Positions 27,819-37,352 of a DNA stretch of 64,000 nucleotides are shown here, piece after piece (position 1 is the stretch's first letter; each line of letters starts with the position of its first letter). The position numbers were made by a program, and so were the translations under genes. The notes beneath the pieces were generated by a model, which ran no database searches, was not told the origin of the DNA, and saw only the letters and a list, made by a program, of their open reading frames with translations. This DNA comes from Mucilaginibacter roseus (lineage in GTDB: Bacteria; Bacteroidota; Bacteroidia; Sphingobacteriales; Sphingobacteriaceae), in the NCBI RefSeq assembly GCF_021215455.1, contig NZ_JAJPWV010000001.1, positions 868,001 through 932,000 on the forward strand, written 5' to 3'.

Positions 27819-29156
27819 TTATATTTTAGCAATAGCTATTTTTCGTATGCGTTGATTACCATAGTCTGCCACATATAGGTTACCTGACGGGTCTATTGTT
27901 AAACCTTGAGGATTATTGAACAATGCAGAACTCCCTTTGCCATCTGCAAAACCTGTTGTTGATGAACCAGCTATTACGGTAAGAATATGGTCGGTATCAA
28001 GCTTTAAAATGCGCCCTGCACCGTCACAGATATACAAATTTCCCTGGGCATCAACAATCAAGCCGGTTGGATCGCCTACTATATCGCTGTTGTCCGGACC
28101 TCCTATCACGGTGCTCACAACGCCATTCGCATCAATTTTACGTATAGCATGGTTTGCCGCTTCAGCTATAAATAAGTTGCCTTCGCTATCAATTGCGATG
28201 GCATTGGGTTTATTAAAGCTTGCATCCGTGCCTGTGCGGTTAATGTAACCAGCCGCCGTGTTACCGGCAAATGTACTTACTACGCCATCCGGCGCTATCT
28301 TACGTATTAAATTGTTGCCATAATCGGCCACAAATAAATATCCGGAGGCGTTTACAGTTATACTCACCGGTGTGTTAAAATCGGCCTTGTTTCCGTTGCC
28401 ATTCTCAAGGCCGGCGGTGCCGGTGCCGGCAAGGGTAGTGACCTCGCCATCACTTAATTTCCGAATAATGTTATTACCCCTATCTGCTACAAATAGGTTA
28501 CCTTGGTTATCTCCAGTAATGCCAGAACATGCGTAAAATTGCGCCGATGCGAGATGCCCGTCAATGTATCCGATAGTTCCATCGCCTGAGATTGTGATTA
28601 CATCAGCTAATTGTGTTACCTTACGTATAGCACTGTTATAAGAGTCTGCTACATATAAATCGCCGCTTTGGTCAGCCCAAAGCCCCATCGGGTAGTTGAA
28701 TAATGCTGAGTTTCCGTTGCCATCAGTAAACCCGGCAGTTGAATTGCCTGCCAGGGTGCTAACCTGCACATCTATAGTATTTGCTGACGATATATTTATC
28801 GCATAGACTTCCCCATAGCTTGTGCCGGTTTCATTCGAAGCGTATGCTCTAACATAGCAGGTTGTCCCGGCAGCCAAGTCAGATATTGAACTTACAAACG
28901 CGAGCCTACTCAACGTTTCGGATGTTTTTGTATCAGCAATGGTTGGCGTTGAATTGGTAGTGCTCCAACAAATTCCGTAGGCCGAAATGTAATAATCATC
29001 ACCGGGTACATTTCCTCCTGACCATACGGTGCCCGTAGCTGCTTCGAAAACAGGTTGCACGGTAGTTACTACCGGCAAATCATATTGTGTGCTTTTATTG
29101 CAGCCCATTAATGCTACAACCGATAATATTAAAAATTTATATAATTGCTTTTTCAT
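27819..29156 (-). CDS. NHL-repeat lipoprotein
   Basis: The 445-residue protein has a lipoprotein signal (MKKQLYKFLILSVVALMGCNK). An N-terminal fibronectin-like region (about 30-130, ISAYGICWSTTNSTPT, CYVRAYASNETGTSYGE) is followed by six or so NHL repeats (about 135-445), each with the pattern NPxGL–D–GNLYVADxxNxxIRKI. NHL propellers usually bind other proteins or sugars; some cleave amide or ester bonds. It is the last gene of the receptor/DUF4249 operon (13-bp gap) and is probably an outer-membrane accessory protein. The ligand is unknown. Confidence 0.88.
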   Translation of the reverse strand: MKKQLYKFLILSVVALMGCNKSTQYDLPVVTTVQPVFEAATGTVWSGGNVPGDDYYISAYGICWSTTNSTPTIADTKTSETLSRLAFVSSISDLAAGTTCYVRAYASNETGTSYGEVYAINISSANTIDVQVSTLAGNSTAGFTDGNGNSALFNYPMGLWADQSGDLYVADSYNSAIRKVTQLADVITISGDGTIGYIDGHLASAQFYACSGITGDNQGNLFVADRGNNIIRKLSDGEVTTLAGTGTAGLENGNGNKADFNTPVSITVNASGYLFVADYGNNLIRKIAPDGVVSTFAGNTAAGYINRTGTDASFNKPNAIAIDSEGNLFIAEAANHAIRKIDANGVVSTVIGGPDNSDIVGDPTGLIVDAQGNLYICDGAGRILKLDTDHILTVIAGSSTTGFADGKGSSALFNNPQGLTIDPSGNLYVADYGNQRIRKIAIAKI

Positions 29157-29169
29157 AATAAACGATGAC

Positions 29170-29970
29170 TTATTGGTTTACTGTCAGTTCTATTGTGTCT
29201 GCCTGCATGGCGGTGAATATGCCGTAACCATTTGAAATATTGCCGGGTGGGTTTGTAAGCTGTTGCGACGAGGTGTTGGCATTGCTGCTTAAAACATCGT
29301 TATACTCCTTATTTACGGTAAAGAGTATAACCTTGTAAGTGCCCTTATAGTTAAGTGTGCGGTAATACAGTTCGTACCCGGCTTCCTGCTTACCATTAAT
29401 GGTAAAGTTTGCAGGAGCGTTGCCGCGCCCGCCATTTAAAATGTAAGGGTATAGTTCATCGTTTTTAAAAACCAGCACATGATAAAGCGAATCGGGATTA
29501 TTCCAGCGATATACCACAGCAACCGAGTCGGCAGTGCCCAGATTAGGAAAGTCATCGTTTGCAGGCACCAAAATGGTTGTTGTGGATGCCGTAAAGCCCG
29601 TTGTTTTTACGGGTACGGTTGTAGTTGCCGTAACGGTTTCGTTATTATAGCTGAATGTTAAGCCATAAGTTTTACCGGTTTGGATGTAAGAAGCATCGCT
29701 GTAAGTATAGGTTCCGGTAGCGGTTTCCTGTAACGATACCGAGTCGCTCCCATTTGACAGGGTAAGGTTTAAGCCCGATACCAGGGCGCCGTATGATGAG
29801 GTATCATCAAACGCTTTTTGCTGATATATTTTTACGGATGGCGCCTGCCCCGGCATCAGGTAGGCAACCACCACCGCGCGGTTGGCCACTGCGGTATTGT
29901 CTTCCTTTTTACAGCCGGATAATACTGCCGTAATAAATAATATAAGTAAGTGTATGTGTTTGATATTCAT
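29170..29970 (-). CDS. DUF4249-type lipoprotein partner of the TonB receptor
   Basis: The 266-residue protein has a lipoprotein signal (LLILFITAVLSGCKKED) and mature beta-rich domains with VVAYLMPGQAPSVKIYQQKA and YGLTFSYNNETVTATTTVP, as seen in DUF4249 proteins. These occur next to TonB-dependent receptors in Bacteroidota and are thought to be surface partners. It begins 1 bp after the receptor stop, so coupling is tight. Substrate is unknown. Confidence 0.82.
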   Translation of the reverse strand: MNIKHIHLLILFITAVLSGCKKEDNTAVANRAVVVAYLMPGQAPSVKIYQQKAFDDTSSYGALVSGLNLTLSNGSDSVSLQETATGTYTYSDASYIQTGKTYGLTFSYNNETVTATTTVPVKTTGFTASTTTILVPANDDFPNLGTADSVAVVYRWNNPDSLYHVLVFKNDELYPYILNGGRGNAPANFTINGKQEAGYELYYRTLNYKGTYKVILFTVNKEYNDVLSSNANTSSQQLTNPPGNISNGYGIFTAMQADTIELTVNQ

Positions 29971-29971
29971 G

Positions 29972-32788
29972 TTAGTTAAGATTAAGGCTTAGCGTTATGT
30001 TAGGGGTAAAGCCCAGGTATTTTACTACTGTGGTTATTACCTGGTTGTTGCTGATGTAGTACTCGTTGTACCAGGTGTTAACGTGGTTGTAAGCGTTGAA
30101 GAAAGAAAAACCCAGGCTGCCTTTTTTGCTGCCATCGGTACGCAGCAGATCATACGTGGCCGAAAGGTCAAGGCGATGGTAGGCTGGCAAACGTTCGCCG
30201 TTCTTAGCACTTACCGACAGGTAGTTGATTTTGTTACCATCCAGTGTATTAATAGTATAGGTACCTACCGGAGCAGTGTACGGATGCCCTGTGCTGAATA
30301 TAAAAGTTGCCGCAAAACTCCATCGCTGCCAGTGGTACATATTCACGGCCTTAAATTCGTAGGCGATGTCCTGATTGGCCGGGAAATAGTCGGCACCATA
30401 GTTTTCAAACTTGTTTTTGGCTTCGGCAAGGGTATAGCTGAGCCAGCCGGTGTACATACCCGCTTTTTTCTGCAGCAAAAATTCAAGGCCTTTGGCATAA
30501 CCCGATCCGTTGTAAAAATTCTGCGTAAGCGTAGTAGTTGTAGTGCCGCCGCCAAACGGACCGCCCATGCCCATACCACCACCTTGCTGGCGTATGGAGT
30601 ATTCGGTCAATCCGCTGAGCTTTTTATAATAGCCTTCAACATCAAACAGCCAGTTATTGGTTTCGTAACCAATGCCGCCAATAAAGTGATCGGCTTTGCC
30701 AACCGGTATGTTCTGATCATTGGCCAGTACCCAAAAGTTGCGGTCGCCCCCGGCAACATCTTCACGGGTTACCTTGCTGGTAAACTGGTAGTAGCGGCCT
30801 GTAGCACCTTTCAGGGTTATCCTATCGGTTAGTTTATAAGTTAAGGATAGTCTTGGTTCGTAATATAGTTTTCCTGTGGGTGAAAAGTATGTGGTGCGGA
30901 AACCCGGTTGAATGTGTAATTTTTCGTTAGGATCTATCTCCAGCTCAACGAATCCGCCGGCGGTTGTACCGCTGTTGTGTTCATCAATAAGCGTGGTAGT
31001 ATCGTTTTGAATATACGTATAATCAATAGATTGCTTTGTAGCAAAACCTCCAAAGTCAATTTTAAGCGGTGATGCTATCTGCCATTCCCAATCAGATTTC
31101 AAGCTAAAATCGCGCAGCTTATTTTTTTCGAGGATACCATTATTGATGGTGGTTGTGGTGTTGCTATCGGTAATGGTGCCGGTGGTACCACGGTTGCGGT
31201 CGCTAAAAAAGCCTGAATAGCTGGCCACGGTGGAACCAAAGAGTTTACCTGCTGATGTTGTCCATTTTAAACTGCTGCCTGTATTACCATAATGGGTATA
31301 ATCGTTAATGTTAAGCGATCCTCCTGATGATGTTTGAAAGGAGGGGAGTGTCATCTCCCGGCTGTTGTCCAGCTTATCGGCACCATTATAAAAGCTCCAG
31401 CTTATATTGTTTGAGCCATTTATGGCATAGTTGTATTTGGTATTCAGATCATAAAAATAGGATGATGGGGTGGTTTGGTTGGCGAACCCGCCCGGTCCGC
31501 CTCCCATTCCGCCACCCGCTGCGCCGGTAGGGCCACCACTCCCTCCGGGGCCATTGTTGGCAGTCGAAGTATTGAACTGTCCAAAAATTTTGTCATATAG
31601 CGGTCCCTGGTATGATCGCCTGAACGCTACCAGTGCCGATGAATTTTCGCCGATAGGGGTTTCGGCATAAATATTAGTGCTCAGTAAACTCAGGTCGCCG
31701 CCAATATTGGCTTCCTTTTTATTGCCATCTTTACCGCGTATCTCCGTTACACTTGATAAGCGACCTCCGTATTTTGCAGAGTATCCGCCCTTGTACAACT
31801 CCACATCGCGTACGGCATTGCTGTTAAAGGCACTGAAAAAGCCATATAAGTGATCAACCTGGTAAACGGTAAAGCCATCAAAGGTTACCAAATTCTGATC
31901 TGGCGTACCGCCACGCACATAAGCTCCGGATGATGATTCGTTAGTAGCGCTTACCCCCGGCATTAACTGAAATGCACGCATAATATCGCGCTCGCCAATG
32001 TTAGGTAATTTATTAAGAGCAGCAGGTGTAAGCTGCAGTACGCTTACTTTGCGGCTATCGGTGTTCAGTACGCCCTTTTTGCGCCCGGTAATGCTAACCT
32101 CACTGATCGTATTATTCATGGCCGGGAACAGGCCGAAGCTCACCGGCCTTTTAACACTGCCGCTATCCAGCCTGAAGTAGTCGGGCTGATAGCCCACAAA
32201 GGTTACCTCAACCACCGACGTGTCCGACGGGATGTTGAGTATGGTAAAATTACCGCTGGTATTGGTTTGCCCGGCCAGGCCAGTACCACGTACCTTTACG
32301 GTAGCGCCGGGCAATGCTTCACCCGTTTTTTGGTCGGTAACCCGGCCGGTAAGCGCGAACATGAAGTGTTTTGGCGCATGTTTAGCTTCGGGTATACGCT
32401 TAGGTGTAAAGTTGCGGGCTGTTTGCTGCAGTTTGTATAATTGCTGCAAACGGGGCAGGTCATCAGGTTGTTGCAAAATATAAACCGTGCCGTCATTCTC
32501 TATCCAGTATTGCAGGTCATTTTCGTTACAAACCTGTTTCAATACCGCCTGCATTGATTCATTAAAGAAATGCTCGTTAACATCCATTCTTGAGAGCGAG
32601 TCGCGCTCGTACACAATGGTAATATCAAGCCTGCTCGCTATGGTATCTATAAACTGGTCCAGCGAGCAGGTAAAAAAATGGTCGATCTTTGTTTTCTTTA
32701 ACTTATCCTTAGTGTTTTGCTGCCCGTAGACAACGGTGGTGGCTAAGGCGTAAAAAATGGTGACCAATAGTAGTATTTGCTTCATCAA
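29972..32788 (-). CDS. TonB-dependent receptor with STN and carboxypeptidase-like domains
   Basis: At 938 residues the order is: signal peptide (to about 23), STN domain (about 35-105, FFTCSLDQFIDTIASRLDITI), carboxypeptidase-regulatory-like domain (about 145-225, GRVTDQKTGEALPGATVKV), plug (MRAFQLMPGVSATNESS, YSAKYGGRLSS) and a barrel. An STN domain usually passes a signal to an anti-sigma factor, but no such gene is in this operon. Two glycine- and methionine-rich loops lie in the barrel (plus-strand 31479-31555 and 30540-30592). The DUF4249 and NHL genes follow. The imported substrate is unknown. Confidence 0.9.
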   Translation of the reverse strand: MMKQILLLVTIFYALATTVVYGQQNTKDKLKKTKIDHFFTCSLDQFIDTIASRLDITIVYERDSLSRMDVNEHFFNESMQAVLKQVCNENDLQYWIENDGTVYILQQPDDLPRLQQLYKLQQTARNFTPKRIPEAKHAPKHFMFALTGRVTDQKTGEALPGATVKVRGTGLAGQTNTSGNFTILNIPSDTSVVEVTFVGYQPDYFRLDSGSVKRPVSFGLFPAMNNTISEVSITGRKKGVLNTDSRKVSVLQLTPAALNKLPNIGERDIMRAFQLMPGVSATNESSSGAYVRGGTPDQNLVTFDGFTVYQVDHLYGFFSAFNSNAVRDVELYKGGYSAKYGGRLSSVTEIRGKDGNKKEANIGGDLSLLSTNIYAETPIGENSSALVAFRRSYQGPLYDKIFGQFNTSTANNGPGGSGGPTGAAGGGMGGGPGGFANQTTPSSYFYDLNTKYNYAINGSNNISWSFYNGADKLDNSREMTLPSFQTSSGGSLNINDYTHYGNTGSSLKWTTSAGKLFGSTVASYSGFFSDRNRGTTGTITDSNTTTTINNGILEKNKLRDFSLKSDWEWQIASPLKIDFGGFATKQSIDYTYIQNDTTTLIDEHNSGTTAGGFVELEIDPNEKLHIQPGFRTTYFSPTGKLYYEPRLSLTYKLTDRITLKGATGRYYQFTSKVTREDVAGGDRNFWVLANDQNIPVGKADHFIGGIGYETNNWLFDVEGYYKKLSGLTEYSIRQQGGGMGMGGPFGGGTTTTTLTQNFYNGSGYAKGLEFLLQKKAGMYTGWLSYTLAEAKNKFENYGADYFPANQDIAYEFKAVNMYHWQRWSFAATFIFSTGHPYTAPVGTYTINTLDGNKINYLSVSAKNGERLPAYHRLDLSATYDLLRTDGSKKGSLGFSFFNAYNHVNTWYNEYYISNNQVITTVVKYLGFTPNITLSLNLN

Positions 32789-32891
32789 CTTATCAGGGTA
32801 TGCCCTAAGTTGCGGTTAAGCGGTACTACTATAAAATAAATGAGATAAGGCAGCTTTTTTTGTAGACGAAAACGCCCCTTGTGCCGCAGTT

Positions 32892-33602
32892 TTAAACCGC
32901 TTTTCCGGTCATTCTACCGATAACATCGCGATAATTGTCGCTGTAAGGAATCTCGGCACTGCCTATTTTAATTCGCCCTTTACGTATGGATTGCACATGA
33001 TCAAGGTTAACGATAAACGACTTATGAGTGCGGTAAAAGCGGTCGGCCGGTAGTTGTTCCTCTAATGCCTTAATAGTCATGCGCGACAGTAGGGGCTTAG
33101 GCTGCCCTTCGCGGTATAATTTAACATAATCCTTCAGTCCCTCGATATGCGTTATTTCATGATGACTTAAACGCACCAGGTTATAATCGGCATAAACAAA
33201 GATGTGGTCACGGTTTTTGCCGGCTATGTCATTAGCCAGGCGGCGTTGCTGGTCAAAAATAGTCTGGGCCTTACTACATGCCTTTAAAAAACGCTCGAGG
33301 GGTACGGGTTTCAACAGATAGTCAACCACGTCAAGCTCAAAGCCATCAACAGCAAACTGGTTGTAGGCTGTAATAAATATTATAAGGGGCTTTTGCACCA
33401 TGCTTTTTACCAGTTGCAGGCCGGTTATGCCGGGCATCTGTATATCGCAAAAAACAAGATCAATCTGCTGCTCGTGCATTGCCTGCATAGCCTGCGCTGC
33501 CGAGCGGCAACTGGCTACCAGTTGCAAGCCATCAACATATTTAATATTATCCTCAAGTAGTTCAAGCGCTAATGGCTCATCATCAATAATTATACAACGC
33601 AT
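32892..33602 (-). CDS. LytTR-type response regulator
   Basis: The 236-residue protein has a receiver domain (1-120; acidic IIDDEPLAL, phosphoacceptor Asp in FCDIQMPG, lysine in LLKPVP) and a C-terminal LytTR DNA-binding domain (about 138-232; FVYADYNLVRLSHHEITHIEG, RTHKSFIVNLDHV). It is divergent from, and faces, a LytS-type kinase gene about 150 bp away; together they form the expected two-component pair. It also lies 100 bp upstream of the TonB receptor on the same strand, so control of that operon is possible (inference). Confidence 0.93.
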   Translation of the reverse strand: MRCIIIDDEPLALELLEDNIKYVDGLQLVASCRSAAQAMQAMHEQQIDLVFCDIQMPGITGLQLVKSMVQKPLIIFITAYNQFAVDGFELDVVDYLLKPVPLERFLKACSKAQTIFDQQRRLANDIAGKNRDHIFVYADYNLVRLSHHEITHIEGLKDYVKLYREGQPKPLLSRMTIKALEEQLPADRFYRTHKSFIVNLDHVQSIRKGRIKIGSAEIPYSDNYRDVIGRMTGKAV

Positions 33603-33754
33603 GCCTCAATAAGTTAATAGTTCAGTGTTTTATCAAAGTAAAAGCGTCTGATGCACATAAACATATGTTTTAACATTATTTAACGTGTTCGTCGCTACAA
33701 TGCTGGCTTTGGTCGAGTATGTTCGCAACAGCAAATCATTATAGGTTTATTTGG

Positions 33755-34870
33755 ATGATGGATAATAATATTACATTGAAGCCCAGTGTTTATAGGATGC
33801 TTCCGCTCTTAGTATGGATTCTATTGCTATTGATGCCGCTGGCTACGTCACCCTTAAGCTTACCTGAGGCTATCAGGCATCGTTTCATAACACACGTGGT
33901 AATTCTTAACAGTTTATTGCTGGTGGTTTTTTACTTGCATACTTATATAGTTTATCCACTATTACAGCGCAAGGGTTGGTTAGTGTATATTGTTGGATTG
34001 CTTATACTATTCGCTGTATATTGGTTTAGTTGGTATATAACCCGCAGTGAACCGCCCAAGCCCAACGATGATTTTATGCGCCGTGCTGAAGAAGGCTTTC
34101 GCCGTATGCAGCCGCCAGCAAGCCCTGATCAAATGCCGTCTCAGCGCTTTGGTGGGCCTCGCTGGGGAGGCCCGGGCGTTTTTATGCCTATACTATCGCC
34201 GTTTATAGCAATTTTATGCAGCTTTTGTTACATCGTACTCCTTAATAATGCAGAACGTCAGCAAGCATTGAAGGAGCGCGAAACAGTGCATCTGCGTACC
34301 GAATTAAACTGTTTGCGTTCGCAGATCAACCCGCACTTTTTATTTAATATATTAAATAACCTTACATCCCTCGCCCGAAAACATTCAGAGCTTATGGAGC
34401 CAGCCATCATCAATCTGTCGCAATTAATGCGATATATGCTCTTTGAAAGCGATGATAACAAAGTTTCTTTGTCAAAGGAAGTGGACTATATTAAAAGCTA
34501 TATTGACCTGCAAATGCTTCGGTTTAATGACGAGGTATCGGTGGTCACTGAATTTAGCGGTAATTATGCCGACAAATTAATTGACCCTATGTTATTGATA
34601 GCGTTAGTTGAAAACGCCTTTAAGCACGGTACCGGTGAAAATGAACACGCCAGTATTTACATCAGTTTAAGCATAGATGAACATACAGATACCCTGAATT
34701 TTACCGCTATAAATAGCTTTATAGAGTCGTTTGAAAGATCTGACAGAAATGGTATCGGTTTGAAAAATCTGCGCCGTCGGCTGGATATCCTCTATCCGCA
34801 AAAATATAATTTACGCATCGAAAATAATGGCATGTTATTCACAGCCCGCTTAAGTATTAACCTGGCTTAA
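33755..34870 (+). CDS. LytS/YehU-type sensor histidine kinase
   Basis: From the ATG at 33755 the protein has 371 residues. Four hydrophobic segments occupy about residues 10-160, interrupted by a proline- and glycine-rich stretch (QRFGGPRWGGPG). A His_kinase domain follows, with the phosphoacceptor histidine in SQINPHFLFNILNNL and an ATPase domain with VENAFKHG (N box) and GIGLKNLRRRL (G box). An earlier ATG at 33719 would add 12 residues. It pairs with the divergent LytTR regulator. The signal is not evident. Confidence 0.92.
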   Translation: MMDNNITLKPSVYRMLPLLVWILLLLMPLATSPLSLPEAIRHRFITHVVILNSLLLVVFYLHTYIVYPLLQRKGWLVYIVGLLILFAVYWFSWYITRSEPPKPNDDFMRRAEEGFRRMQPPASPDQMPSQRFGGPRWGGPGVFMPILSPFIAILCSFCYIVLLNNAERQQALKERETVHLRTELNCLRSQINPHFLFNILNNLTSLARKHSELMEPAIINLSQLMRYMLFESDDNKVSLSKEVDYIKSYIDLQMLRFNDEVSVVTEFSGNYADKLIDPMLLIALVENAFKHGTGENEHASIYISLSIDEHTDTLNFTAINSFIESFERSDRNGIGLKNLRRRLDILYPQKYNLRIENNGMLFTARLSINLA

Positions 34871-35035
34871 ATGGGAAATATGTGTGATGGTAACACGTCC
34901 GATCATTATCACAAAATAGTGTTTGTTATTTTTCGTGAATAAAAAGCCAATATTGAATAAAATCCTTGGATTTTCATTTAGTAGTTTTGATCACTTCGGT
35001 CAATTAACCTAAAAGGCATAATATTATTTTTTGAT

Positions 35036-36970
35036 ATGAGAACAATATTTACAAGCTTGTTTATAATCATTTGTCTTTTATGTTTAAACGGTAATTATGC
35101 GGCTTACTCTCAAACTAAGAAAGCTTATCAGCTAACCTCGCCGGATGGAAATATTAAAGTAGCTGTAGAACAAGCCGCAGTTGTGCCAAAAGGTTCAGCC
35201 ATATTTAATATCTATTACAAAACCGGCGTAAAATATATGCCGGTTATCTTGAACAACAACTTAGGCCTTTCAACAGATCAGGCGGAATTTAAAGATGTGA
35301 ACTTAAAGCAAGCCGGGCCAGTAAACCGGATAAACGAAAAGTATGAAATGATAACCGGCAAGCGTAAGTTTTGTACCAATGCCGCTAACGAACGCAGTTT
35401 TACTCTTACTAATTTTGCAGGTAAAACACTTAATGTGATATTCAGAGTTTACAACGATGGCGTAACATTCAGATACCAGTTACCTAAATGGACAGACAAG
35501 CCTGTTAACATAAAAGACGAATATACCACATACAACGTACCCCCTGAAACTGCCCGTTGGATACAAACATATGACCCGAGTTATGAAAGATTCTTCCCCT
35601 TTAGCACAACCGGCAAGGGCGAGAAAAATCAGCAGTGGGCTTATCCGGCCTTATTCAAAGCCAATGATTTGCCGGTGTGGTACCTGATAAGCGAGGCAGA
35701 CAATAGCGAGGTAAATTGCGCTGCGAGGCTCACTAACGAGGAAAAGTTCAATGTATATAAAGTTACTTACCCTGAGCCCAGGAAGAGTTTTCAGCAGCAG
35801 GGTGATGTTTCATCGCTACCTTGGACGTCGCAGTGGCATACTTTAATAATAGGCTCGTTGGCAACGGTGGTGCAATCAACCCTTGTTACCGATGTAAGTA
35901 AGCCAAGTAAGGTAAAAAATACAGATTGGATTGTACCCGGAAGTGCATCGTGGATATATTGGGCGTATAATCATGGCTCAAAAGATTATAAGAAAGTAGT
36001 GGAGTATACTGACCTCGCTAAAAATATGAACTGGCGTTATGTGCTCATTGACTGGGAATGGGATGTGATGACCAATGGTGGTAATCTTGAGGATGCTGTC
36101 AAGTACGCGCAATCAAAAGGCGTTAAACCTTTGATCTGGTACAACTCGGGTACAACAGATTGGGCTGACGCTACACCGATAGACAGGATGCGTACCAGGG
36201 ATATGCGTATCAAAGAATTTGAATGGTTGAAAAAGATAGGCGTCTACGGGATTAAGGTAGATTTCTTTGCCGGCGATCAGCAGGATATGATGAAGCTTTA
36301 CCTGGATATTTTACAGGATGCTGCCCAATATCAGCTCATGGTTGATTTTCATGGGGCCACCATTCCGCGTGGGTGGGCCAGAACTTATCCTAACTTAATG
36401 ACAACTGAAGCTGTTTATGGTGCAGAATGGTACAACAATTCAGCTGTACTTACAAATAAAGCAGCCGCACACAATACGACCCTTCCTTTCACCCGTAATG
36501 TTATTGGTTCAATGGATTATACACCGGTTACATTTTCCAACAGTCAGCACCCCCACATTACATCTTACGGGCATGAGCTCGCATTGTCTGTTGTGTTTGA
36601 ATCAGCCCTACAAAATTACGCTGACCGACCGGAAGCTTTCTATGCGTTACCTGATGCACCGCGTAATTTTCTGAAAAAAGTCCCGTCGGCGTGGGATGAA
36701 ACTAAGCTTATAAGCGGCTATCCTGGCGAGTATGTTATAATAGCAAGGCGCCGCGGCAACCAATGGTATATAGGCGGCTTAAACGGACAAGATACAGCAA
36801 GAACCTTTAAATTTAAATTGGATTTTATCAAAACTGGGTCAACGGTTAGTATTATTAAAGATGGTAATAACGACAAATCGTTTGAAACAACATTACGGCA
36901 AATTGTGAAAGGCCAAGATATTGAAGTAAAATGTTTGCCACGTGGCGGGTTTGTTGCAACTGTAGAGTAA
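35036..36970 (+). CDS. Glycoside hydrolase family 97 protein
   Basis: The 644-residue exported protein (signal peptide to about 27, GNYAAYSQ) has the GH97 order: N-terminal beta-sandwich (about 30-285), TIM barrel (about 290-560) and C-terminal beta domain. Motifs are FEWLKKIGVYGIKVDFFAGD (Asp near 409), LMVDFHGATIPRGWARTYPN and MTTEAVYGAEWYN. In GH97, an aspartate in this strand is the nucleophile of the retaining alpha-galactosidase type, whereas SusB-type inverting enzymes use glutamates. Hence alpha-galactosidase-like activity is more likely than alpha-glucosidase, but not certain. No SusC/D pair is next to it. It acts in the periplasm or at the surface. Confidence 0.93.
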   Translation: MRTIFTSLFIIICLLCLNGNYAAYSQTKKAYQLTSPDGNIKVAVEQAAVVPKGSAIFNIYYKTGVKYMPVILNNNLGLSTDQAEFKDVNLKQAGPVNRINEKYEMITGKRKFCTNAANERSFTLTNFAGKTLNVIFRVYNDGVTFRYQLPKWTDKPVNIKDEYTTYNVPPETARWIQTYDPSYERFFPFSTTGKGEKNQQWAYPALFKANDLPVWYLISEADNSEVNCAARLTNEEKFNVYKVTYPEPRKSFQQQGDVSSLPWTSQWHTLIIGSLATVVQSTLVTDVSKPSKVKNTDWIVPGSASWIYWAYNHGSKDYKKVVEYTDLAKNMNWRYVLIDWEWDVMTNGGNLEDAVKYAQSKGVKPLIWYNSGTTDWADATPIDRMRTRDMRIKEFEWLKKIGVYGIKVDFFAGDQQDMMKLYLDILQDAAQYQLMVDFHGATIPRGWARTYPNLMTTEAVYGAEWYNNSAVLTNKAAAHNTTLPFTRNVIGSMDYTPVTFSNSQHPHITSYGHELALSVVFESALQNYADRPEAFYALPDAPRNFLKKVPSAWDETKLISGYPGEYVIIARRRGNQWYIGGLNGQDTARTFKFKLDFIKTGSTVSIIKDGNNDKSFETTLRQIVKGQDIEVKCLPRGGFVATVE

Positions 36971-37352
36971 AGCTCATGTCAATAGTGAAATCAACAACTT
37001 CATCATAAAGTGGAAATGGCGGATATCTAATTCGTGAGATCATTTTTTCCCAAAGCGTGAATGTTTTGCCTCGATCCGGGGTGCCCGAACCCCAGTGAAT
37101 TTAAACAACGCTGAAATTTATGCATGCTTAATTTGGTTTGTAAGCTATCCAACTTGTCTTTTAAAAGTTTAAGTTTATCATTTTCAAGTGTTAAAATAAC
37201 AATAAACACGCTGGCTCTAATCTATTTTAATATTCTATCATCTACGGAATGTGATTTGTAAGATTTATGCGTTCAAATAAATTTTTTAGCGGTATCCCTG
37301 CTGTTTCTGTTTGAACATGTCTGCTCAAACTATCACTGTTTATACTATTTTA
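36971..37352. other. Gene-free stretch between GH97 and thioredoxin-fold genes
   Basis: I see no credible gene. A 60-codon frame on the minus strand (37027-37209) has no recognisable domain. No clear terminator hairpin follows the GH97 gene. Confidence 0.45.

Noticed and set aside
30083..30832. 249-codon frame antisense to the TonB receptor
   Set aside because: Long only because of codon bias in the receptor gene; no domain of its own.
31470..31670. Proline-rich frame antisense to the receptor's Gly-rich loop
   Set aside because: It is the complement of the Gly-rich codons and has no independent support.
37027..37209. 60-codon frame on the minus strand after GH97
   Set aside because: It has a helical, charged start but no recognisable family and no visible promoter; too weak to list as a gene.
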